A DNA stretch of 50,354 nt from NCBI GenBank assembly GCA_964397425.1, contig CAYNID010000010.1, forward strand, positions 1 through 50,354, written 5' to 3'. This document shows positions 25,883 through 35,463 of the stretch, in pieces. A program made the position numbers and the translations under genes. This DNA is from Hallerella sp964397425 (GTDB lineage: Bacteria; Fibrobacterota; Fibrobacteria; Fibrobacterales; Fibrobacteraceae). The notes below the pieces were generated by a model, which saw only the letters and a program-made list of their open reading frames with translations, was not told where the DNA came from and did no database searches. Position 1 is the stretch's first letter. Each line of letters opens with the position of its first letter.

Positions 25883-27904
25883 TCATTCGAACGGAATCAG
25901 TTCCACGCGGCGGTTCTGGGCGCGCCCCGCTTTGGTGTCGTTCGTCGTCAACGGTTTGCTGGCCCCGAATCCCTTGGCGCGCAAACGCTCCTTGGCGACA
26001 CCCTTGCGGACGAGATATTCCACCACCGCATTTGCGCGGTCCTGACTCAACTTTTCGTTCTTGTGGTCAGAACCCGTGTTGTCCGTATGTCCCTGCACTT
26101 CGAGGTTCGCCGTTTTGAACTTGTTCATCAAATCGGCAATGTCGTTCAGAGTCGCATAACTTTTCTCCGTGAGCTGCGAAGAATTCGTTTTGAACGCGAT
26201 GCCTTTTTTCAGCTGGTTCAAATCTTCCTTTTTGTTGATAGGACAACCGTTCGCGTCAACGGCGACACCGGAAAGGGTGTTCGGGCACTGATCCTTGTCA
26301 TCGGGAACGCCGTCTTTGTCCGCATCGCGGACTATCGGACAACCGGTCGTGTCGACTTCGACTCCGGAAGCGGTATTCGGGCACAAATCCTTTCCATCGG
26401 GAACGCCGTCCTTGTCGAAATCCAGCGGGCAACCGGTGCTGTCCACTTCGACTCCAGCGAGCGTGTTCGGGCAACGGTCCTTCGAATCGGGAACGCCGTC
26501 CTTGTCGAAATCCAGCGGGCAACCGGTGCTGTCCACTTCGATGCCAGCGGCCGTATTCGGGCAAAGATCTTTTGAATCGGGAACGCCGTCTTCGTCAACA
26601 TCTTTCACCGTGTCCGCCGCGGCGCAAATGGCCCGTGCTGCAGAATCAAGCGCGGCGGAATCCTTTGCCGCCAAGGCTTTCAACGCGGAATCCGTCGGGC
26701 AACCCGTGCTGTCAACGGCAAGTCCCGCCGCCGTATTCGGGCATTTATCCAAATAATCCGGAATTCCATCCTTGTCCGAATCCAGCGGGCAACCGTTTGC
26801 GTCAACGGGAACATTCTTCGGCGTGTGCGGGCAACGGTCCTTTTCGTCAAGGACGCCGTCGCCGTCTTCGTCTTTATCGCCCAAAACGCCGAAATGATAT
26901 GTCAACAGGGCGACTCCGGCAAACAGCGGAGTCGGCGCATAGCAATAAGTAGCACGGCCACCGTCTTCGTCGATGTAATTGATCATCATGTCGCCGCAGC
27001 CGCTCATTTCTTCGTCTTCGTCATAGCTCAAGTTCTTGAATGCGCGGACAGCCACGTCGACGCCAATCGCGAGATCGAAATGATACGGCAAGTGGAAGCG
27101 GAGGCCCGGAGTCAGGAGCATCGGGTCGTTCATCGGATCCACTTCGTATCCCTCGTCTTGCAGGCGCATTTCACCCGAATATTCGAGGAAAACGTCCATC
27201 CAATTCATCGCCATCCAGTTCACGCCGGCACTGTAAACAAGCGTATTCGGGAGATTCTTGTCATAAGGATAGAGGTAGCTCGCCTGGAGGTTGAAGCGCA
27301 GGGGAACGTCGATTTTCGTCAAATCGGCAGTTCCGACAATGCCCGCAGCCAATGCGCCGGAATTTGCCGTAAAGGGATGCGTAAATTCGCGGGAATTCAA
27401 ATACCAAGCGTGGCGCGGACGCACTCCGGCGCCCTCTTCGCCAGTCGGAATATACATGTTCAACAGCAACGCCGCGTCGAACACGTGCGCCGTATCGAAC
27501 GGATTGCGGATTTTCACCCACACATCCAAATCGCCGCGGCTGGTCGTCCACTGGTTGATGGATCCCGCCGCCCCGTCCGCATCGTCGTTTGCGTGTTCGT
27601 AATACAGGGGCAGCGCCACGCCAAAGTCCACGAAGTCCAACAGACCAACGCCGACAAAAATGTTTCCAGAAAGCGAAGCGTCCGTTTCGTTATACCCGTG
27701 CAAGTTTCCGTTCAGCCGGTAAACGCCACCGCGGGAAAGTCCCCATGAATCTAGCGAAAGGGAGCCTCCGGCCCCGACGACGAAATTTCCCTGTCCGAGA
27801 GTCGCCGACGTCACCTGGTGGAATCCGTCCGAACCACCCTCGATTCCCGCCTGCGCAAAAGCCAACGCGGCAGAAACCAAGGCTGTACCCATAATTTTTT
27901 TCAT
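25883..27904 (-). CDS. OmpA-family outer membrane protein with TSP type 3 repeats
   Basis: This 673-aa envelope protein starts with a signal peptide (MKKIMGTALVSAALAFAQA). A beta-barrel-like domain of about 310 residues follows. Six thrombospondin type 3 repeats of the form DxDxDGxPDxxDxCPNT...GCP are calcium-binding spacers; a 30-residue Ala/Asp/Ser insert separates repeats 2 and 3. The C-terminal OmpA domain binds peptidoglycan (VQGHTDNTGS, SQDRANAVVEYL, GFGASKP, AQNRRVEL). It tethers outer membrane to cell wall and may be a major surface protein. The repeat DNA is itself a tandem array of about 90 bp. Confidence 0.92.
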   Translation of the reverse strand: MKKIMGTALVSAALAFAQAGIEGGSDGFHQVTSATLGQGNFVVGAGGSLSLDSWGLSRGGVYRLNGNLHGYNETDASLSGNIFVGVGLLDFVDFGVALPLYYEHANDDADGAAGSINQWTTSRGDLDVWVKIRNPFDTAHVFDAALLLNMYIPTGEEGAGVRPRHAWYLNSREFTHPFTANSGALAAGIVGTADLTKIDVPLRFNLQASYLYPYDKNLPNTLVYSAGVNWMAMNWMDVFLEYSGEMRLQDEGYEVDPMNDPMLLTPGLRFHLPYHFDLAIGVDVAVRAFKNLSYDEDEEMSGCGDMMINYIDEDGGRATYCYAPTPLFAGVALLTYHFGVLGDKDEDGDGVLDEKDRCPHTPKNVPVDANGCPLDSDKDGIPDYLDKCPNTAAGLAVDSTGCPTDSALKALAAKDSAALDSAARAICAAADTVKDVDEDGVPDSKDLCPNTAAGIEVDSTGCPLDFDKDGVPDSKDRCPNTLAGVEVDSTGCPLDFDKDGVPDGKDLCPNTASGVEVDTTGCPIVRDADKDGVPDDKDQCPNTLSGVAVDANGCPINKKEDLNQLKKGIAFKTNSSQLTEKSYATLNDIADLMNKFKTANLEVQGHTDNTGSDHKNEKLSQDRANAVVEYLVRKGVAKERLRAKGFGASKPLTTNDTKAGRAQNRRVELIPFE

Positions 27905-27979
27905 GATGTTTCCTCAACATGTAATTTTATGTTGCCGGGAAATATAGCAAATTGAACGTTTTTTGACATGTGAAGAATC

Positions 27980-28585
27980 TCACAGAGCCGAAGCAAACTC
28001 CCGGCAAAGCGAAAGAAAATACGCATGGAGGCGTGTATTCGACGAAAGCTCCGGGTGAAAGGTCACGGCAAGTTCCCTTTTGAACTGGACAGCCACAATC
28101 CGCCCGCCGACCGAGGCCAAAACGCGGACGCCTTTTTCGACGCCTTCAATGACTGGCGCCCGAATGAAGGTCATGGGAAAAGCGTCCCCGATATTTTCAA
28201 TTTTCCCTTCTGCGTAAAAACTCCCCAGCTGCCGGCCATAAGCGTTCCGCCGAACAGTCATGGGAAGCGTCCCCAAATGCGCTTCGGAGACTCCCTCAAT
28301 CCGTTCCGCCAAAAGGATCGCCCCGGCACACGTTCCCAACACGGGCAGCCCCGAACGGATGTTTTCCCGCAGCGGTTCGAAAAGTTCCAGGGAACGGAGG
28401 AGTTTTCCTTGAACCGTACTTTCTCCGCCCGGAAGGACGATTCCGTCCATTGGAAAATCCAAATCTTTCCTTTGCCGAATTTCGAACGTTCGCGCCCCCA
28501 GCCGTTCAAGCATCCGGCGGTGTTCAAGGAACGCCCCCTGCAACGCCAGAACGCCTATCCGCAAAGACGAATTTTCACTTGTCAT
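27980..28585 (-). CDS. pdxT: Pyridoxal 5'-phosphate synthase glutaminase subunit
   Basis: This glutaminase (201 aa) supplies ammonia to PdxS for vitamin B6 synthesis. It begins IGVLALQGAFLEHRRML. It has the LPGGESTVQGKL oxyanion region, nucleophile Cys in VLGTCAGAILLA, and the His-x-Glu pair in FHPELS. Its ATG overlaps the pdxS stop by 4 bp, giving translational coupling and a 1:1 complex. Confidence 0.96.
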   Translation of the reverse strand: MTSENSSLRIGVLALQGAFLEHRRMLERLGARTFEIRQRKDLDFPMDGIVLPGGESTVQGKLLRSLELFEPLRENIRSGLPVLGTCAGAILLAERIEGVSEAHLGTLPMTVRRNAYGRQLGSFYAEGKIENIGDAFPMTFIRAPVIEGVEKGVRVLASVGGRIVAVQFKRELAVTFHPELSSNTRLHAYFLSLCREFASAL

Positions 28586-29472
28586 TTTCCGCGTTCCGCC
28601 ATCAAAATGGAAATTTCCTGTTCGTTGATGCCGACCATGGCTTCGCCCAAATCTTCAGAAAGCTTCGCGATGAGGTCCGCATCCGTGAAATTTGTCACGG
28701 CTTGGACGATGGCCGCAGCCCGCTTCGCCGGATTCCCGGATTTGAAAATGCCGGACCCGACAAAGACGCCTTCGGCGCCGAGCTGCATCATCAACGAAGC
28801 GTCCGCCGGAGTCGCCACGCCGCCCGCCGCGAAATTCACCACGGGCAACCTTTTGTTGTCGTGCACATAACACGCAAGCGCATAGGACACTTGCAAGTTT
28901 TTCGCCGCATCGAACAGCTCGTCTTCGCGAAGGGAAGCCAGTCGTGCGATTTCCGCGTTCATCTTTCGCATGTGACGGACCGCCTGCACGATGTCGCCCG
29001 TTCCAGGCTCGCCCTTTGTGCGAATCATCGACGCGCCTTCTTCGATGCGCCGGAGCGCCTCGCCCAAATCCCTGGCGCCGCAAACGAACGGCACTTTGAA
29101 TTGGCGCTTGTCAATATGAAACGCATCATCTGCCGGCGAAAGCACCTCGCTTTCGTCAATGTAATCGATTTCTATCGCCTGCAAAATCTGGGCTTCCGCG
29201 AAATGCCCAATCCGGCATTTCGCCATCACGGGAATGGAAACAGCCTGTTGGATGCCCCGAATCATTTTGGGGTCGCTCATCCGCGAAACTCCCCCCGCGG
29301 CGCGGATGTCCGCCGGAATCCTTTCCAAGGCCATCACGGCACACGCCCCCGCGTCTTCCGCGATTTTCGCCTGTTCCGGCGTCGTCACGTCCATGATGAC
29401 GCCCCCTTTGAGCATTTGCGCCAAGTTCTTGTTCAATCCGTAACGGTCTTCTGCTGAATTTACTGTCGTCAT
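28582..29472 (-). CDS. pdxS: Pyridoxal 5'-phosphate synthase subunit PdxS
   Basis: This TIM-barrel subunit (296 aa) makes PLP from ribose 5-phosphate, glyceraldehyde 3-phosphate and ammonia. It shows KGGVIMDVTTPEQAKIAE (catalytic Lys/Asp region), ALERIPADIRAAGGVSRM, VNFAAGGVATPADA and GVFVGSGIFKS. The ATG at 29472 has AAAGGAGTCGAAT upstream. It is divergent from a MocR-type regulator likely to control it. Confidence 0.97.
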   Translation of the reverse strand: MTTVNSAEDRYGLNKNLAQMLKGGVIMDVTTPEQAKIAEDAGACAVMALERIPADIRAAGGVSRMSDPKMIRGIQQAVSIPVMAKCRIGHFAEAQILQAIEIDYIDESEVLSPADDAFHIDKRQFKVPFVCGARDLGEALRRIEEGASMIRTKGEPGTGDIVQAVRHMRKMNAEIARLASLREDELFDAAKNLQVSYALACYVHDNKRLPVVNFAAGGVATPADASLMMQLGAEGVFVGSGIFKSGNPAKRAAAIVQAVTNFTDADLIAKLSEDLGEAMVGINEQEISILMAERGK

Positions 29473-29542
29473 ATTCGACTCCTTTGGTGCGGAACATTCC
29501 GCATTTCGCAATACAAGTTAGGCGATTTTCTGATACTTTCAA

Positions 29543-29585
29543 ATAGTCAAATTTTTACTATTTTCAAAACACCAGTCAATAGTCA
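29543..29585. promoter_or_regulatory. Candidate PdxR operator repeats between pdxS and the regulator
   Basis: ATAGTCA occurs at 29543 and again at 29579 as a 36-bp-spaced direct repeat, and an inverted ACTAT lies at 29557-29561. Direct plus inverted short repeats in the divergent gap are typical of MocR/PdxR binding sites. The 133-bp gap holds nothing else I can identify. Confidence 0.45.
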
Positions 29586-29605
29586 GTCAAAGTTCAGGAA
29601 AATCC

Positions 29606-31018
29606 ATGCTCAACTACGACATTTCCAAATCCGGCGCAGACACGCTTTACCATTTCCTTTACCGGTGCATCCGGCAAGACATTTCAAAAGGCGTTCTCTC
29701 GCCAGACGAAAAGTTGCCGTCAAAACGTTCGTTCGCCAAAGCTCAAGGCGTCAGCGTGATGACTGTCGAAAACGCTTACGCGCAGCTCCTCGCAGAGGGT
29801 TACATTTACACAAAGGCGCGCATGGGATTTTTCGTTTCACCGTTAAAAAAGCCCCCGCAACAGATTCTGCCGCACCAGCCTTCCCGCGAATCCAGGGAAT
29901 CCAAAACGGAACCCCGCGAAAAGCCTCCCAAGCTCTATGTGGATTTCGCAAACAATCAAGTTGAAACGTCGACGTTCCCCTTTTCGACCTGGGCAAAGCT
30001 GACGCGGCGCATCCTTTGTGAAAAGCAGAAAGAACTGTTGTCTCGCTCGCCCTACGGCGGCGTTCCCGCCTTGAAAAAGGCGATAGTAAAAATGTTGAAG
30101 GAATTTCGGAACATCCGCGTGGAACCGGGCCAAATCATCGTCGGCGCGGGAACGGATTACTTATACACGCTTTTAGTGCAGCTCTTGGGATTTGACAAAA
30201 AATACGGCGTAGAAGATCCGGGCTACGGAAAAATTTCAAAAATTTACCGCAAAATGGGAGCCGTGTGCAATTTCATTCCGATGGATTCCGAAGGGGTCAT
30301 CGTCAGCGAACTCGAAGAAACCTGTACGGAGGTCGTACACATTTCTCCGTCACACCACTTTCCATCGGGAATAGTCATGCCCATCGGAAGGCGTTATGAA
30401 TTGTTGAGCTGGGCTTCCAAATCCAGCAACCGCATGATTGTCGAAGACGAATACGACAGCGAATTCCGCATGGCCGGAAGTCCCATCCCCGCTTTGCAAA
30501 ACATCGACTTTCAAGGAAAGACCATTTACATCAACTCGTTTTCCAAAACGCTCGCCTCGACAGTCCGCATCGGTTACATGGTGCTGCCCGTCAATCTGGC
30601 GGAAAGATTCCGCAAAGAATTCTCGTTTTACACCTGCACCGTTTCAAACCTGGAACAATACGTTTTGGCCGCCTACATCGACGGCGGATTTTATGAAAAG
30701 CACATCAACCGACTGCGCAATTTCTATCGGCGACGTCGCGATACGCTCCTTTCAAAAATCGCCGGCGGTCCCCTGGGAAAGCGTTCGAAAATCACCGAAG
30801 AAGATGCCGGTCTGCACTTTATTTTGGACATCGACACGGAAATTTCCGACGAAGAAGTTTGCCGCCGCGCAAAAGAAAGCGGCATCGGCCTCCGCGCCCT
30901 TTCCGATTATTACACCGAAGCGTCTCCCTCTGCACACAAATTCATCATCAACTATTCTTCAGTTCCCGAATCCCGGATGGACAAGGCTCTCGCGAAAATT
31001 GCGGAGGCGGTGAGGTGA
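29606..31018 (+). CDS. MocR/PdxR-type transcriptional regulator
   Basis: This 470-aa chimeric regulator has an N-terminal GntR winged helix (about residues 12-80: LSPDEKLPSKRSFAKAQGVS and VENAYAQLLAEGYIY). It is fused to a class I aminotransferase-like PLP domain, with VGAGTDYLY, VEDEYDSEFR and the PLP lysine in YINSFSKTLASTVRIGY. MocR proteins next to pdxST sense PLP and control vitamin B6 synthesis, and divergent placement supports that role. The ATG follows AGGAAAATCC. It could be named pdxR if regulation were shown. Confidence 0.88.
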   Translation: MLNYDISKSGADTLYHFLYRCIRQDISKGVLSPDEKLPSKRSFAKAQGVSVMTVENAYAQLLAEGYIYTKARMGFFVSPLKKPPQQILPHQPSRESRESKTEPREKPPKLYVDFANNQVETSTFPFSTWAKLTRRILCEKQKELLSRSPYGGVPALKKAIVKMLKEFRNIRVEPGQIIVGAGTDYLYTLLVQLLGFDKKYGVEDPGYGKISKIYRKMGAVCNFIPMDSEGVIVSELEETCTEVVHISPSHHFPSGIVMPIGRRYELLSWASKSSNRMIVEDEYDSEFRMAGSPIPALQNIDFQGKTIYINSFSKTLASTVRIGYMVLPVNLAERFRKEFSFYTCTVSNLEQYVLAAYIDGGFYEKHINRLRNFYRRRRDTLLSKIAGGPLGKRSKITEEDAGLHFILDIDTEISDEEVCRRAKESGIGLRALSDYYTEASPSAHKFIINYSSVPESRMDKALAKIAEAVR

Positions 31019-31075
31019 GGCATCTATGAGAGAATTTTATCCCGCAAATCGCTATGGGTCATTGGTTTTTGACGT

Positions 31076-31698
31076 TTAAATTCCACTTTCATATAAATCT
31101 TTCAAATACTTCACCCCTGTCAATGTTTCATTGTTAAGAGAGTCCAAATATTTTACATTGACTGAATATTGTTCTGAGAATTTGCGAAATTCATTCGCCA
31201 TCCGTTGAACGCCGGCAATACACAGGAACGCTGGAGAGCATTTTGATTTAACCGTTAAAGACGGATACTTTTGAATGTCAAAAAGTCGTTCATCAACGTT
31301 TCTGTTGAACAATTTCTTTACAACATCATTGCTTAATTGAATGAAAAAAGGAATCCTTACAACTCGATAGCCTGCTTTTTCGTATTCCTTCGTTTGTTTT
31401 AAATCTTTTTCAATAACACAAGGATCTTTATAATGCGGCAAACCATCGAATTCTACGATCAGTTTTAAAGATTCACTTCGATAATCGGGCCTATAGCGGC
31501 ATTTTTTCCATTCAGCATTTTTATTGACTTATTATGAATCCAGTCTTTCACATCCGGAAAAATTATTTTCAAATATTCATCCAATCCCGTTCGATGCAAA
31601 CCAGTCTCTTGGTCAATTCCAGCCTTTTTTGCCTCCTTTGATGATTCCCGGAGATACCCCCATTTTTCTCGACACTTTTGATTGTTTTCTTTTATCAT
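31076..31698 (-). pseudogene. Frameshifted nuclease-like gene (PD-(D/E)XK-type)
   Basis: The first part starts at 31698, overlapping the previous stop by 4 bp, and runs in one frame into about 31502. The reading then continues one frame over to 31076. Joined, the central part reads CRYRPDYRSESLKLIVEFDG, then LPHYKDP and GYRVVRIPFFIQLSN. That has the D-(x)n-ExD layout of small restriction-endonuclease-fold proteins (Vsr/DUF559-like). The shift falls at a run of six A on minus (T6 at 31502-31507). One missing A would explain it, or a -1 slip on A AAA AAT. The function is unknown and the nuclease call tentative. Confidence 0.6.
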
Positions 31699-32900
31699 TT
31701 CCGTACACCAGAAGAGGGTTTCAAGCGTCTTTTCACAGCTCCCAAAATTCGTCTTATTTTATAATAACCCTTTTTCAAAAATCCGGGATAGGGGCAATAC
31801 GCTTTGATTAATTCATCCAAGGTTCTGAAATCCAGTTCCGCAAAAAATTCCTTTCGTCTAGGATGCTGTTTGGAAGAGTGCACAAGGCAAGGGTTCCCTG
31901 CGATTGCATATTCCAATGTCGATTCGCAATGCTGAATACGCGGAGAAATATCGTCAAAGAGTTTTCTCCCATGCTCCGTATTCAACAAAACTACGGATGC
32001 TCCCCCATCATCGTCCATTTCCGGATGAACTGAAGCGATATTCCAATAATCGCCCAGCGTAATATCGGCGATGCGGGGAATTTTTCCGTAGCGGCAATCC
32101 GCACAAGAATCATTCAGGCAGATATTTTGCAAAAAGACCCGCATGAATTTATCTTCGCGGAGCGTTTTAAAAATTTGAAAACAGTCTCCGGTACTGTATT
32201 CAATGGCACGATGTGCCATTGAATACAGTCTCCAACCGTTTCGCTTATCGCGGAAACGGCTGGAAAGAATAGAAACCGAAGAAGCTTTTTCTATTTCGCG
32301 GATATATTTTTCAAAAACCTTCACGCTGGGAGCTCCGTGGCATACAATATCCACAGTCGTCAGATTTTCGAAATTCCGATTTCCCAAAACGGAATAAAGG
32401 GCCGCCACTTGACATGGCGTCCCCGAAAAAAGAACCTTGCGACCATCGCGCAAAAACTTTCGAACATCCCTGTAAACGAGTCCGGCATTCGCCTGCACAT
32501 ATTTTGAACCTCGAAGCTTTTCCAGATCCGCCTCGCTTTCCACGATAATGTGTCCAAAACGAGTTTTATCGAGTTGGGCAACCCCAACGACCGCACCGCC
32601 TGCGTCCAACGTTTTTTCCGCCAAGAGCGAAAAAATCCCACCGCTCGAGGACTTCTTTCGGATATTTTCCTCCGTCGCATAGGCGGCAAGCGTACTCGGA
32701 CTTTCGGAACTTCCATTCGGATTCGCAACTTTTTTTGTCCATGGACAAACACGCTCACAAGCTCCGCAGCCGACACATTTTGCGGCGTCCACGACTGGGC
32801 GATAAAACCCCTCGCCATTAAGCACCATTTTGATAGCACCGCGGGCGCAAGCATTTGCACAAGCCGCACAAGAAGAACAAATTTCAGATAGGCGAGGCAT
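31695..32900 (-). CDS. CoF420 hydrogenase/dehydrogenase beta-subunit family Fe-S protein
   Basis: This 401-aa protein has two N-terminal [4Fe-4S] motifs, CSSCAACANAC and CVGCGACERVCP. The F420-hydrogenase beta N- and C-terminal domains follow (VLFSGTPCQVAALYSVLG, VDIVCHGAPS, ITLGDYWNI). Members occur in bacterial polysaccharide clusters, often beside polysaccharide pyruvyl transferases, as here at 40602. The role is unproven. The ATG at 32900 overlaps the upstream TAA by one base, with AGGAG upstream, so the upstream in-frame extension to 33002 is rejected. Confidence 0.85.
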   Translation of the reverse strand: MPRLSEICSSCAACANACARGAIKMVLNGEGFYRPVVDAAKCVGCGACERVCPWTKKVANPNGSSESPSTLAAYATEENIRKKSSSGGIFSLLAEKTLDAGGAVVGVAQLDKTRFGHIIVESEADLEKLRGSKYVQANAGLVYRDVRKFLRDGRKVLFSGTPCQVAALYSVLGNRNFENLTTVDIVCHGAPSVKVFEKYIREIEKASSVSILSSRFRDKRNGWRLYSMAHRAIEYSTGDCFQIFKTLREDKFMRVFLQNICLNDSCADCRYGKIPRIADITLGDYWNIASVHPEMDDDGGASVVLLNTEHGRKLFDDISPRIQHCESTLEYAIAGNPCLVHSSKQHPRRKEFFAELDFRTLDELIKAYCPYPGFLKKGYYKIRRILGAVKRRLKPSSGVRK

Positions 32901-33916
32901 TAGACTCCTAGGAAAAGGCGAGAAAATTTTGGGAAAATACTCTTTGCCAAAAATAGAATAAAAAAGCTGCAGAAAAGAACCAACAAAGTCAGTATACCCC
33001 ACTTTAACGTTCCATGGAATTTGAGCAGCGAATCGACTCGAGAAATCAAAAAACAGTGAATTAAGTAAATTCCAAACGAATACCGTCCAAGCTTGATCAC
33101 AATAAAATTCAAAATTCCCCCAAAATATTTTTCATAAATATCCCGACACTTTTCCGATAACAAAACAACGAGCATAAAAAAGGAGAAAATCATGGCAGAA
33201 GCCTTCTGCCCGAATCCGGAAAGCGTCCCCGGTTCATTCAAAAAACGACTTTCCACCATACACAAAATGCCCCCCCCCAACACACAACCTATCCACAATC
33301 CCAAATGCTTTACATGAGAATTTTTTCCAACGTAAAACCCCAGCAAAAAGAAAACGCCCCACATCCAAATTCCACCCGCATACAAAATAAGCGGAGGGTT
33401 CAAATGCAAAACGGGTCCAACAAAATAAGAGTTAAGACTCCAACCAACAAGACAGAGTGTAGCAAAAATTCCCAGCAAAATTCGAAAGCTTCTTTGTGAT
33501 TTTGCATAAATACGTTCAAAGAAAAAAACACCCAAATAACATTGGATGATCACCGCGACAAAGTAGTAAACGGAATCGCCACAAATAAAATAGAGGATAA
33601 ATGATTTTGGAACGGAATGCCCGGAAACGATTCCCGAAATGAGAATCGGCAAAGAACAAAAAAGTACGGGAAGATAAACTCTCGGCAACTGCTTTTTGAG
33701 AAAGGCCGTACAAGAATTTACGGAAGAGAAATTCTTTTGTGCGCAAAAGAATCCCGAAATTCCAAGAAAAAGCGGAACGGCGACATTCATCAAGTTCCTA
33801 ACCGCAATCTCGAAAAGCGAAAGTTCCGCCCCCAAAAGCGAACGGCTCATACAATGAATCGCCACAACCATTACAATGGCCACACCCCGAAGAAAATCAA
33901 AATAGGCTATGCGCAT
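32900..33916 (-). CDS. Acyltransferase 3 family membrane protein with G9 tract
   Basis: This 338-aa multi-pass protein is of the acyltransferase-3 (OafA/WecH) family. It opens with IAYFDFLRGVAIVMVVAIHC, which contains the conserved Arg and His. It probably acetylates or otherwise acylates the polysaccharide made by this locus. A run of nine G (33270-33278, C on plus) encodes Gly-Gly-Gly at residues 214-216. One-base slippage would truncate the protein in its middle. It follows wzx by 17 bp. Confidence 0.88.
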   Translation of the reverse strand: MRIAYFDFLRGVAIVMVVAIHCMSRSLLGAELSLFEIAVRNLMNVAVPLFLGISGFFCAQKNFSSVNSCTAFLKKQLPRVYLPVLFCSLPILISGIVSGHSVPKSFILYFICGDSVYYFVAVIIQCYLGVFFFERIYAKSQRSFRILLGIFATLCLVGWSLNSYFVGPVLHLNPPLILYAGGIWMWGVFFLLGFYVGKNSHVKHLGLWIGCVLGGGILCMVESRFLNEPGTLSGFGQKASAMIFSFFMLVVLLSEKCRDIYEKYFGGILNFIVIKLGRYSFGIYLIHCFLISRVDSLLKFHGTLKWGILTLLVLFCSFFILFLAKSIFPKFSRLFLGV

Positions 33917-33933
33917 AAATCCACTTTCCTTTC

Positions 33934-35463
33934 TCAGTTAAAACTCCGGGTGAATTTATTCAAAAACCTTTTCGCAGGTTTTCCTACCAGCCCTCGTTCG
34001 TATTCATTCATGGAAAACTTGTAAAATAGCGGCAAATATACGGCGAGATAAGCACAGATTCCCAGAGCCAGACTTGGAATCGTATCAAGCCGGACTTCAC
34101 GCAACACAAAAAACGCCACTACGGAAAGTAGCGCCGGCACCGCCGACATTTTCAAAATTTCCCTCCAAAACGAAACGATGTCGATTTTCTGTTTTACTTG
34201 GTAGTAAACATTCATCACGGCGATTTGTCCAAGAATCAGTGCACCGGCAATCGCCCAGGCACAGCCGAAACCGCCATAGTATTTCGCCAAGGGAATCTGT
34301 GCGCCAAGGCTTGCGAGTGAAATCGCCAAATACAACAGGCTGCGGAACTTCATCTGGTTTCGCGCCTGCAAAATCGTGATTCCCAAATTCTGGATCAACG
34401 GAACTGTCAGCGGGATAAAGAAAAGCAGTGCAATCCCATAAGCATCCCGATACCCCGGCCCCGCCCACAATTCGATAAATTGCCTGCCAAACAAAAAGAA
34501 TCCGGAAAGCACGAGAGCCAAAACGCAATACTGGATGCGCCCCGTTTTGATGAATAGGTTACTGACTTCCTTTTCATTCGCCGACTTGGTCACCATCGCC
34601 GTCACCTTGGGCAAAAAGACTCCGCTAATCGCCGTCGAAAACGACATATACATGTGCTCCAGCTGAATCGCCACGGCAAAAACGGCGACCGCAGCGGTCC
34701 CAACAAAAGCCCCCAAAACAAATGGTCCCGTACTCCAATAAATTCTGTCCATTATGGCGTTCAAAAAAATCCAAAAAGAATAGACGGAAACCTCTTTCAA
34801 AAAGCCCCAATCAATTTTACCGAATCGCATTTCGATGTGCAAGACTTTTTTGCAATAGAAAAAATTGGATGCGAGCGTACACAAATTAAACACAGTCGTT
34901 ACCACGACAAGCGCAATCGCCTTGTAACCGAATTGCAAAAGGATTATCATCGTGACGGTGTTCAAAAGGATGCGTACAATCGCCACGACCTTTTGAAAGA
35001 CAAAGCGTTCATACGCCGTAATAATGGAGCCGAACAAACTGAACGGAAACGTAACCGCAAGATTCAACACCATCAAAAAAAGCATCACCCGAACCCGGGA
35101 AAGCTCGGACGCCGTCATCGCCCCCTCGAAAATCAAATCCGTATTGAAGGCGAGAACAAAGCCCATCGCAACCGCCACGAGGCTGATTACGCAATACAGC
35201 AAAAAGAAGAGACCGAACATTTTGTATTGCTCATCCCGTTTCCCCTCGGCACGGTATTTTGCCGTATAGCGTACAATCGCATTTCCAAATCCCAAATCGA
35301 GAATCGTGAGATACGCCACGACGGAAGCCACAATCGAATACATTCCATATTCCGACTTTCCGAGCATCCGCAAGAGATATGGCGTGTAAAGCAGCCCGAC
35401 CAGATTGTTCAAGCCGAGAACCACGTAAGAAAGCAGCGCGCCGATTTTAAGTTGCGAGGTCAT
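33934..35463 (-). CDS. Wzx-type polysaccharide flippase
   Basis: This 509-aa membrane protein of the polysaccharide transporter/MATE-like superfamily has about 12-14 hydrophobic segments. Typical starts are SYVVLGLNNLVGLLYTPYLL, LGKSEYGMYSIVASVVAYL and YTAKYRAEGKRDEQYK. It should flip lipid-linked repeat units to the periplasm for the Wzy-type polymerase encoded at 41743. The ATG at 35463 overlaps the stop of a 31-codon ORF. It is the first full gene after a strong promoter. Confidence 0.9.
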   Translation of the reverse strand: MTSQLKIGALLSYVVLGLNNLVGLLYTPYLLRMLGKSEYGMYSIVASVVAYLTILDLGFGNAIVRYTAKYRAEGKRDEQYKMFGLFFLLYCVISLVAVAMGFVLAFNTDLIFEGAMTASELSRVRVMLFLMVLNLAVTFPFSLFGSIITAYERFVFQKVVAIVRILLNTVTMIILLQFGYKAIALVVVTTVFNLCTLASNFFYCKKVLHIEMRFGKIDWGFLKEVSVYSFWIFLNAIMDRIYWSTGPFVLGAFVGTAAVAVFAVAIQLEHMYMSFSTAISGVFLPKVTAMVTKSANEKEVSNLFIKTGRIQYCVLALVLSGFFLFGRQFIELWAGPGYRDAYGIALLFFIPLTVPLIQNLGITILQARNQMKFRSLLYLAISLASLGAQIPLAKYYGGFGCAWAIAGALILGQIAVMNVYYQVKQKIDIVSFWREILKMSAVPALLSVVAFFVLREVRLDTIPSLALGICAYLAVYLPLFYKFSMNEYERGLVGKPAKRFLNKFTRSFN

